From positions 1 through 8,035 of the forward strand of contig JAOPVM010000345.1 in assembly GCA_025966215.1 (NCBI GenBank): DNA of 8,035 nt. The letters are read 5' to 3'. The notes beneath the pieces were generated by a model, which was not told the origin of the DNA, did not search any database, and worked only from the letters and a program-made list of their open reading frames with translations. Made by a program: the position numbers and the translations under genes. The DNA is from Klenkia sp. GTDB lineage: Bacteria > Actinomycetota > Actinomycetes > Mycobacteriales > Geodermatophilaceae. Positions 1-4,179 of this stretch are shown here, piece by piece (the stretch's first letter is position 1; every line of letters begins with the position of its first letter).

Positions 1-56
1 CGCTGGTCGGTGCGGCCGTCCTGCGCCGTCCGGCCCGGGAGCGCGTGGCGGCCTGA
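1..56 (+). CDS. C-terminal end of an unidentified protein (partial)
   Basis: Only the last 17 codons and a TGA stop (54-56) are inside the window, in the frame starting at base 3. The tail reads LVGAAVLRRPARERVAA: a short hydrophobic run followed by an arginine-rich end. This is what the cytoplasmic end after a last membrane helix often looks like, for example in MFS-type transporters, but this is only a guess from composition. Third positions are 15 of 17 G or C, which supports coding. The same frame stays open again just after the stop (see the 34-residue ORF). Confidence 0.5.
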   Translation, partial: LVGAAVLRRPARERVAA

Positions 57-68
57 GAGGTCGGGGGC

Positions 69-173
69 GTGCCCCGCACCCTCGGCGAGCTGACCGCCGA
101 CGAGCTGCCCGCCTCCTGGGCGCTGGACCTGCGGGCCTGCGGCCCGCGCGCGGAGCTGCTCGACCACTCCTGA
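69..173 (+). CDS. possible 34-residue small protein of unknown function
   Basis: A GTG-started reading frame of 34 residues beginning MPRTLGELTADELPASW and ending RAELLDHS. A GAGAGG purine run (55-60), overlapping the stop of the preceding gene, sits eight bases upstream as a possible ribosome site. All 34 sense codons end in G or C, stronger than expected from base composition alone, and the product is a plausible soluble, acidic, partly helical peptide. It lies in the same frame as the upstream gene, separated by that gene's TGA and four codons, so it could be a coupled small gene or the severed C-terminus of the upstream protein. I do not recognise a family. Confidence 0.35.
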   Translation: MPRTLGELTADELPASWALDLRACGPRAELLDHS

Positions 174-175
174 CC

Positions 176-200
176 GGTTGAGTGCTGCACGACCGGGTAG
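176..200 (+). promoter_or_regulatory. candidate sigma-B/F-like promoter of the aldo/keto reductase gene
   Basis: GGTT at 176-179 and GGGTAG at 195-200 are separated by 15 bases. This fits the actinobacterial general-stress sigma factor pattern GNNT-N14-16-GGGTA(C/T) except at the last base. A transcript would start near 207, giving a leader of about 65 bases before the ATG at 272. This is pattern matching only. It would make the reductase a stress-induced gene. Confidence 0.35.
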
Positions 201-206
201 TGCAGC
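184..206. promoter_or_regulatory. perfect 7-bp inverted repeat overlapping the candidate -10 (operator?)
   Basis: GCTGCAC (184-190) and GTGCAGC (200-206) are exact reverse complements separated by nine bases. The centre of the dyad covers the GGGTAG candidate -10 element. The centre-to-centre distance of the arms is 16 bases, somewhat over one and a half helical turns. That position suits a repressor site for the reductase gene. A weak RNA hairpin is the other reading. Confidence 0.35.
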
Positions 207-271
207 GGCGAGCGGCCGCGCCGAGGGCGACGTGCCCCACCCGCATCCGCACCACCACGAGGAGGAGACCC

Positions 272-1108
272 ATGGCCATCCCCATGATCACCCTGAACAA
301 CGGCGTCGAGATCCCCCAGCTGGGCTTCGGCACGTTCCAGATCGAGCCCGAGAACACCCGGGAGGCCGTGCGGACCGCCCTCGAGGTCGGCTACCGGCAC
401 ATCGACACCGCCGAGATGTACGGCAACGAGAAGGAGGTCGGGGAGGGCTTCCGCGACTCCGGTCTCTCCCGTGACGAGGTCTTCATCACCTCCAAGCTCA
501 ACAACGGCTTCCACGCCGAGGCCGACGTCGCGAAGGCGATCGACCAGACGCTCGCCGACCTGCAGATGGACCGGGTCGACCTGTTCCTGATCCACTGGCC
601 GCTGCCGGGCATCGACATCGACTTCGTCGAGACCTGGAAGGGCATGGAGCAGCTGTACCGCGACGGCAAGGCCCGCGCGATCGGCGTCTCGAACTTCCAC
701 AGCAACCACCTGAACAAGCTGCGCGACCAGGCCGACGTCACCCCGGCGGTCAACCAGATCGAGGTGCACCCCTACCTGTCCCAGGAGGAGCTGCGCGGCT
801 ACAACGCCGAGCGCGGCATCCTGACCGAGGCCTGGTCGCCCATCGCCCGGGGCAAGGTCCTCGACGACCCGGCCATCGTGCGGGTCGCCGAGCGCGTGCA
901 CCGCACCCCCGCGCAGGTCACCCTCCGCTGGGCGATCCAGCGCGGTGACATCGTGTTCCCGAAGTCGGTCACCCGCAGTCGGGTCGAGGAGAACTTCGCG
1001 CTCTTCGACTTCGAGCTGTCCCAGGACGACATGACCTCGATCTCCGCGCTGAACCGGGACGAGCGGACCGGCCCCGACCCGGACACGTTCAACATGATCC
1101 CGAGCTGA
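272..1108 (+). CDS. aldo/keto reductase, 2,5-diketo-D-gluconate reductase-like (AKR5-type)
   Basis: A 278-residue cytosolic (alpha/beta)8-barrel oxidoreductase that should reduce aldehydes or ketones with NADPH. The catalytic tetrad is complete at canonical positions: Asp45 and Tyr50 (in HIDTAEMYGNE), Lys75 (ITSKL) and His108 (FLIHWP). Other family signatures are GFGTFQ near residue 20, AIGVSNF (136-142), NQIEVHPYL (161-169) and the NADPH 2'-phosphate-binding PKSVTRSRVEEN (230-241). The length matches bacterial DkgA/AKR5 proteins. The ATG at 272 is chosen because GGAGGA (261-266) stands five bases upstream and because upstream in-frame codons encode low-complexity His/Arg sequence unlike the family. 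The gene is monocistronic: it has its own candidate promoter and ends at a strong hairpin. The physiological substrate cannot be read from sequence. A general detoxification role for reactive carbonyls is likely, and 2,5-diketogluconate is only the family's name-giving substrate. Confidence 0.92.
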   Translation: MAIPMITLNNGVEIPQLGFGTFQIEPENTREAVRTALEVGYRHIDTAEMYGNEKEVGEGFRDSGLSRDEVFITSKLNNGFHAEADVAKAIDQTLADLQMDRVDLFLIHWPLPGIDIDFVETWKGMEQLYRDGKARAIGVSNFHSNHLNKLRDQADVTPAVNQIEVHPYLSQEELRGYNAERGILTEAWSPIARGKVLDDPAIVRVAERVHRTPAQVTLRWAIQRGDIVFPKSVTRSRVEENFALFDFELSQDDMTSISALNRDERTGPDPDTFNMIPS

Positions 1109-1130
1109 TCCCCCGGCGGCCGAGGCCGCC

Positions 1131-1174
1131 ACGCACGGAGCCCGTCCCCGATCCGGGGGCGGGCTCCCGTGCGT
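1131..1174. terminator. strong bidirectional intrinsic-type hairpin between convergent genes
   Basis: Left arm 1131-1149 pairs with right arm 1155-1174 over 19 base pairs, with one bulged C (1166) and one G-T pair, around a five-base loop. It lies between the stop of the aldo/keto reductase (1108) and the stop of the convergent DUF3097 gene (1180), so it can end transcripts from both sides. There is no U-tract, as is usual for high-GC actinobacterial terminators. A small extra dyad, GGCGGCC-GA-GGCCGCC, precedes it at 1115-1130. Confidence 0.75.
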
Positions 1175-1179
1175 CCGGG

Positions 1180-1989
1180 TCAGTCGGTGGTGACGAAGTC
1201 GATGAGCTCCTCGACCCGGCCGATCAGCGCCGGCTCCAGGTCGGTCCAGGTCTGCACCCGGGCGAGGATGCGCTGGGCCCAGACGTAGCCGGTGTCGTCC
1301 TCCCAGCCCAGTCGGCGACAGACCCCGCCCTTCCAGTCCTCGCCCTTCGGGACGGTCGGCCAGGCACGGATGCCGACGACCGAGGGCTTCACCGCCTCCC
1401 AGACGTCGATGAACGGGTGGCCCACGACGAGGGCGTGTGCGCCGGTGACCCGGGCGGCGATCCGGGTCTCCTTCGAGCCGGTTACCAGGTGGTCCACGAG
1501 CACCCCGAGCCGACGACCCGACGAGGGCCGGAACTCCTGCACGATGCCGGGCAGGTCGTCCACGCCGTGCAGCGGCTCGACGACCACGCCCTCGATGCGC
1601 AGGTCGTGGCCCCAGACCTTCTCCACCAGCTCGGCGTCGTGCTTGCCCTCCACGTAGATCCGGCCCTCCCGCGCCACCCGGGCGCGGGCGCCGACGACGT
1701 AGGTCGACCCGGAGGCACTGCGGGCCGACCCGGCTGCGGCCGGGTTCGTCGGGCGGACCAGCACCACCGGGCGGCCCTCCACCCAGAACCCCGGGCCCAG
1801 CGGGTAGCCCTTCACCCGGCCGAACCGGTCCTCGAGGTGGACGACGTCCTTCTCGCACCGGATCACGGCGCCGACGAACCCCGAACTCGGGTCCTCGACG
1901 ACCAGGTCCTTCTCCGCCTCCACCTGGGGGAGCGGCTTCTTCTGGGTCCGCGGGTGCACGAGCGAGTCGTACGGGGAGCGAGGAGGCAC
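1180..1989 (-). CDS. DUF3097 family protein with a TOPRIM-like segment
   Basis: A 269-residue protein matching the actinobacterial DUF3097 family, whose function is not established. The N-terminal part (about 24-80) includes LVVEDPSSGFVGAV and GYPLGPGFWVEGRPVVLVRP and looks like a small beta-barrel. The middle carries IYVEGKHDAELVEKVWG (111-127), then EPLHGVDDL (138-146) and LGVLVDHLVTGSKE (161-174). This order resembles the TOPRIM fold of primases, topoisomerases and RNase M5 (a Glu strand, then an Asp motif), although the usual DxD reads D166-H167-L168 here. The C-terminal part is Trp-rich (AWPTVPKGEDWKGG). The GTG at 1989 is preferred because GGAG lies nine bases upstream. Two further upstream GTGs in frame lack a ribosome site, and the open frame continuing to 3225 is antisense to the next gene. 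It is divergent from the PRC-barrel gene. A nucleic-acid role is inference. Confidence 0.82.
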   Translation of the reverse strand: MPPRSPYDSLVHPRTQKKPLPQVEAEKDLVVEDPSSGFVGAVIRCEKDVVHLEDRFGRVKGYPLGPGFWVEGRPVVLVRPTNPAAAGSARSASGSTYVVGARARVAREGRIYVEGKHDAELVEKVWGHDLRIEGVVVEPLHGVDDLPGIVQEFRPSSGRRLGVLVDHLVTGSKETRIAARVTGAHALVVGHPFIDVWEAVKPSVVGIRAWPTVPKGEDWKGGVCRRLGWEDDTGYVWAQRILARVQTWTDLEPALIGRVEELIDFVTTD

Positions 1990-2039
1990 CGACCGAGTCT
2001 CCGCACCGGGCACGAGGAGCCGACGGAACGACACGCCCG

Positions 2040-2064
2040 GACGGTGTTTGGGAAAACGGGTTCC
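2040..2064 (-). promoter_or_regulatory. candidate ECF-sigma promoter for the DUF3097 gene
   Basis: On the minus strand GGAAC (2064-2060) is followed after 16 bases by CGTC (2043-2040). This is the GGAAC/CGTC pattern used by several ECF sigma factors in actinobacteria. Transcription would start roughly at 2033, about 45 bases before the GTG at 1989. The match is by eye, and such short motifs arise by chance in GC-rich DNA. Confidence 0.3.
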
Positions 2065-2079
2065 AGACCGCCCGTTTCC
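2051..2079. repeat. imperfect inverted repeat in a divergent control region
   Basis: GGAAAACGGG (2051-2060) and CCCGTTTCC (2071-2079) are reverse complements apart from one extra A, separated by ten bases. The patch is AT-richer than its surroundings and lies between the DUF3097 and PRC-barrel genes, overlapping candidate promoter elements of both. It could be an operator for coordinated control of the pair, or merely part of the promoters. Confidence 0.35.
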
Positions 2080-2100
2080 ACCTCCCGGTCGGTCGGGCAG
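2074..2100 (+). promoter_or_regulatory. weak candidate sigma-B/F-like promoter for the PRC-barrel gene
   Basis: GTTT (2074-2077) and GGGCAG (2095-2100) are spaced by 17 bases, similar to the mycobacterial SigF pattern GTTT-N15-17-GGGTA but with T to C in the fourth position of the -10. A start near 2106 would give a leader of about 50 bases. The expected stress function of the gene makes this sigma class plausible, but the evidence is thin. Confidence 0.22.
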
Positions 2101-2154
2101 TGCTGGAGAGAGCTTGCACGAGCACCCCCACGCACCGACACGAGGAGCTTCACA

Positions 2155-3105
2155 GTGATCGACACCAACAGCATCGACCAGGTCATCGGCAGCGACGTCT
2201 ACGACGCCGACGGCGACAAGATCGGCACCGCCTCCGAGGTCTTCCTCGACGACCAGACCGGCAACCCCGAGTGGGTCACCGTGAAGACCGGCCTGTTCGG
2301 CACCAAGTCGACCTTCGTCCCGCTGCGCGACGCCGACCTGGCCGACGGTGGCGTCCGCGTCCCGGTCTCCAAGGCCGCCGTCAAGGACGCCCCCAAGGTC
2401 GATGCCGACCAGCACCTCTCCCCGGAGGAGGAGCAGGAGCTGTACCGCCACTACGGCTTCGCCGACAACACGGCTGCCTCGACGACGGACACCCGCACCG
2501 CGGGCGTCACCGGCGGCGTGGTCGGCAACGACCTCGACGACCGCGGTACGCGCACCGGCGGCGGCACCGCCCGCCTCGGTGACGACCTCGACGACCGCGG
2601 CCAGCACGCCGCCCGGTCCACCGAGGACCACGACAGCACCCTCACCGGCACCCGCAACCAGGCCGGCACCGTGGGCCGCGACACCTCCGGCCCGGTCACC
2701 GACGACGCGATGACCCGCTCCGAGGAGCGGCTGACCGTCGGCACCGAGACCACCGAGGTGGGCCGGGCCCGACTGCGCAAGCACGTCGTCACCGAGAACG
2801 TCACGCGCACCGTCCCGGTCACCCACGAGGAGGTCCGGGTCGAGCGCGAGCCGATCACCGACGCCAACCGCGACTCCGCCCTCGCCGGTGGCAACCTGAC
2901 CGAGGAGGAGCACGAGGTCACGCTGCACGCCGAGCGTCCCGTGGTGGAGAAGGAGACCGTGCCGGTCGAGCGGGTCCGCCTGGGCACCGAGACCGTCACC
3001 GAGGAGCAGCGCGTGCAGGCCGAGGTCGCGCACGAGGAGATCGAGCAGGTGCAGGACGGCGTGGACACCACCCGCGGCACCGACGGTCGCGGCACCACCC
3101 GCTGA
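2155..3105 (+). CDS. PRC-barrel domain protein with C-terminal DUF2382 (YsnF/AvaK-type)
   Basis: A 316-residue, strongly acidic, soluble protein without a signal peptide or membrane segment. Residues 5-80 form a PRC-barrel (IGSDVYDADGDKIGTASEVF, then NPEWVTVKTGLFG and TFVPLRDADL). Residues 87-102 are a short helix (LSPEEEQELYRHYGF). Residues 103-185 are a Gly/Thr/Asp-rich, probably disordered linker with two DLDDRG repeats. From 189 on comes DUF2382: EERLTVGTETTEVGRARL, the E-V-R-V-E-R-E-P-I strand (226-234), then HAERPVVEKETVPVERV and TEEQRVQAEV. This two-domain architecture is common in actinobacteria and is associated with general stress, but no biochemical activity is known. The start is GTG at 2155 with GAGGAG (2142-2147) upstream. 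It is divergent from DUF3097 and followed by a clear terminator. Confidence 0.9.
   Translation: MIDTNSIDQVIGSDVYDADGDKIGTASEVFLDDQTGNPEWVTVKTGLFGTKSTFVPLRDADLADGGVRVPVSKAAVKDAPKVDADQHLSPEEEQELYRHYGFADNTAASTTDTRTAGVTGGVVGNDLDDRGTRTGGGTARLGDDLDDRGQHAARSTEDHDSTLTGTRNQAGTVGRDTSGPVTDDAMTRSEERLTVGTETTEVGRARLRKHVVTENVTRTVPVTHEEVRVEREPITDANRDSALAGGNLTEEEHEVTLHAERPVVEKETVPVERVRLGTETVTEEQRVQAEVAHEEIEQVQDGVDTTRGTDGRGTTR
2528..2600 (+). repeat. two direct 19-bp repeats inside the PRC/DUF2382 linker
   Basis: The 19-base unit ACGACCTCGACGACCGCGG occurs perfectly at 2528-2546 and 2582-2600, a period of 54 bases (18 codons). It encodes the DLDDRG motif twice (126-131 and 144-149 of the protein). It looks like a small in-frame duplication in a disordered linker. 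Confidence 0.7.
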
Positions 3106-3140
3106 CCCCAGCACCACCCCAGCGCGACCCCAGCAGCGCG

Positions 3141-3173
3141 ACAGCCCGCCCCGGCCCGACCGGGGCGGGCTGT
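3141..3173 (+). terminator. perfect 14-bp GC hairpin after the PRC/DUF2382 gene
   Basis: ACAGCCCGCCCCGG (3141-3154) and its exact reverse complement (3160-3173) flank a five-base loop. It begins 35 bases after the stop at 3105 and ahead of the next gene. There is no U-tract, as expected at this GC content. It isolates the PRC gene from the small basic protein gene downstream. Confidence 0.8.
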
Positions 3174-3191
3174 GCTGCGTCCCGGGGCGCG

Positions 3192-3197
3192 TAGCGT
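3192..3197 (+). promoter_or_regulatory. possible -10 element (TAGCGT) for the small basic protein gene
   Basis: TAGCGT fits the actinobacterial TANNNT -10 pattern and stands just after the terminator hairpin, about 80 bases before the ATG at 3279. No convincing -35 is visible. A later 7-bp hairpin (3249-3255 with 3260-3266, one G-T pair) lies immediately before the GAGGAG ribosome site and could influence translation. Confidence 0.25.
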
Positions 3198-3278
3198 CGT
3201 CCATCCAGCCGCAGGCGCACGCCACCTCGGACCGAGCTCCAGGACCGTCCGCCGGCGAGCCGGTGGCGAGGAGTCACC

Positions 3279-3401
3279 ATGGCCGGCAAGAACAAGGGCG
3301 GTCGCGAGACCAAGAAGCCCAAGGCGGAGAAGGCGAAGACCAACGCCTCCCAGCCCAGCCTCAAGGGCGCTGTCGACGCGATCAAGCAGAAGGCCCGCTG
3401 A
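3279..3401 (+). CDS. 40-residue lysine-rich small basic protein
   Basis: ATG with GAGGAG five bases upstream opens a 40-residue frame beginning MAGKNKGGRETKKPKAEKAK and ending SLKGAVDAIKQKAR. It holds ten Lys and two Arg against three acidic residues (net charge about +9). The N-terminal half is Lys/Gly/Pro-rich and probably disordered. The C-terminal 13 residues could form a short amphipathic helix. Codons are nearly all G/C-ending, and the strong ribosome site makes a real gene likely. The GRETKKPK-type start resembles short uncharacterised basic proteins I associate with several bacterial phyla, though I cannot verify this here. Binding to nucleic acid or ribosomes would suit the charge, but this is inference. 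It sits alone between the PRC-gene terminator and the convergent AzoR-like gene, six bases from that gene's stop. Confidence 0.72.
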   Translation: MAGKNKGGRETKKPKAEKAKTNASQPSLKGAVDAIKQKAR

Positions 3402-3407
3402 CCCGGG

Positions 3408-4052
3408 TCACCCCAGGGCGCGGGCCAGTTCCTGCACCCGCGCGACGGCGGCCTCCCGCTGGGCGGTCGCCGTCGCCTGCAGGTCGGCCATGGCCGGCAC
3501 CCGCCCGGCCAGCGTGAGGTCCAGGGTGACCACCTCGACGGTCATCCCGAACGACTGCCCGAGCACCAGCGCCAGCGGCGGCACCGTGTGGTCCATGCCC
3601 GCGGTCGGGCTGCCCGGTGCGTAGGCGGCGCCCCGGCTGGACACCACGACGGCGGTGCGACCGGCCAGCGGCTGGCCGGTCAGCTCGCCGAAGGGCACCG
3701 TCGTCCCGAGCACGTGCACGTGGTCGACCCACGCCTTGAGCGTGGAGGGCAGCGACCAGTTGTACATCGGCGCCCCGACGAGCACGACGTCAGCGGCCAG
3801 CAACTCGGCCAGCAGCTCCTGCTGCACCGTGTCGTCCACCCCCGCCCCGGCCTCGGCCGGGGTGCGCAGGGCCGGTGCCCAGTGCAGCGCGGCGTCGGGC
3901 AGGTGCGGCGGCGGGTCGGCCTGCAGGTCGCGGTGGGTGACCGTGTGCTCGGCGCCCCGGGCCCGCCACGCCGCGGCGAAGGCCGCCGTGACCGGGCGGG
4001 AGGAAGACGTACGTGGGTCGACCGAGGCGTCGAGGTGCAGCAGGTGGGGCAC
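3408..4052 (-). CDS. AzoR-like FMN-dependent NAD(P)H oxidoreductase (azoreductase/quinone reductase)
   Basis: A 214-residue flavodoxin-fold protein of the AzoR type, close to the 201-residue E. coli enzyme. Such proteins bind FMN as dimers and pass two electrons from NAD(P)H to quinones, azo dyes and other electrophiles. Family marks are the N-terminal strand with phosphate-binding serines (HLDASVDPRTSSSR, 6-19), APMYNWSLPSTLKAWVDHV (94-112; MYN contacts the flavin) and VVVSSRG (135-141). An extended Pro/Ala loop lies around 44-66. The GTG at 4052 is chosen because GGGAG lies six bases upstream and because the upstream frame encodes Cys/His/Pro-rich sequence foreign to the family. The gene is divergent from mftD with 127 bases between start codons, so the two may share control. 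The substrate is unknown. The gene name azoR would over-claim and is left out. Confidence 0.85.
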   Translation of the reverse strand: MPHLLHLDASVDPRTSSSRPVTAAFAAAWRARGAEHTVTHRDLQADPPPHLPDAALHWAPALRTPAEAGAGVDDTVQQELLAELLAADVVLVGAPMYNWSLPSTLKAWVDHVHVLGTTVPFGELTGQPLAGRTAVVVSSRGAAYAPGSPTAGMDHTVPPLALVLGQSFGMTVEVVTLDLTLAGRVPAMADLQATATAQREAAVARVQELARALG

Positions 4053-4072
4053 GGGGGACTCCCTCTCATCGG

Positions 4073-4100
4073 CCCCGGGTCGGACCGGATCCGCCCGGGG
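4073..4100. promoter_or_regulatory. 28-base dyad between the AzoR-like gene and mftD
   Basis: Left arm CCCCGGG-T-CGGA (4073-4084) pairs with TCCGCCCGGGG (4090-4100) over 11 base pairs, with a single bulged T and a five-base loop. It begins 21 bases upstream of the AzoR-like start codon. It could be a leader hairpin controlling that gene, an operator, or a block to read-through from the mftD side. Confidence 0.45.
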
Positions 4101-4106
4101 GTGGTG

Positions 4107-4149
4107 GCACTGAGTGTCACAGGGCATCCTGAGACTCACAGCACAGTGC
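4107..4149. promoter_or_regulatory. nested inverted repeats upstream of mftD (candidate operator)
   Basis: TGAGTGTC (4111-4118) and GAGACTCA (4131-4138) match as an inverted repeat at 7 of 8 positions. GCACTG (4107-4112) and CAGTGC (4144-4149) are exact reverse complements around them. The patch is AT-richer than the flanking DNA and ends 30 bases before the mftD ATG, so it probably holds the mftD promoter and a regulator site. I see no convincing -35/-10 pair. Confidence 0.4.
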
Positions 4150-4179
4150 GGCACCGCGGCCGCCCGAGGAGGACACCCC

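Noticed and set aside
182..271. Longer start for the aldo/keto reductase at 182
   Set aside because: The added 30 residues are His/Arg-rich and unlike the family, and they overlap the candidate promoter. ATG 272 has a strong ribosome site, and the catalytic residues then fall at canonical positions.
1990..3225. N-terminal extension that would make the DUF3097 protein 681 residues long
   Set aside because: The extension is antisense to the well-supported PRC/DUF2382 gene and encodes low-complexity Val/Gly/Leu/Asp sequence, a typical shadow in GC-rich DNA. A GTG with a ribosome site at 1989 explains the real start.
3845..3862. Perfect 8-bp palindrome CCCCGGCC-TC-GGCCGGGG inside the AzoR-like gene
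   Set aside because: It encodes an Ala/Gly/Glu run (AEAGAG) in a GC-rich loop region. Such palindromes are common by composition here, and its position inside the coding region argues against a terminator or operator.
4114..4179. Alternative mftD start at ATG 4114
   Set aside because: It has no ribosome site, overlaps the dyad region and adds residues absent from MftD. ATG 4180 has GAGGAGG seven bases upstream.
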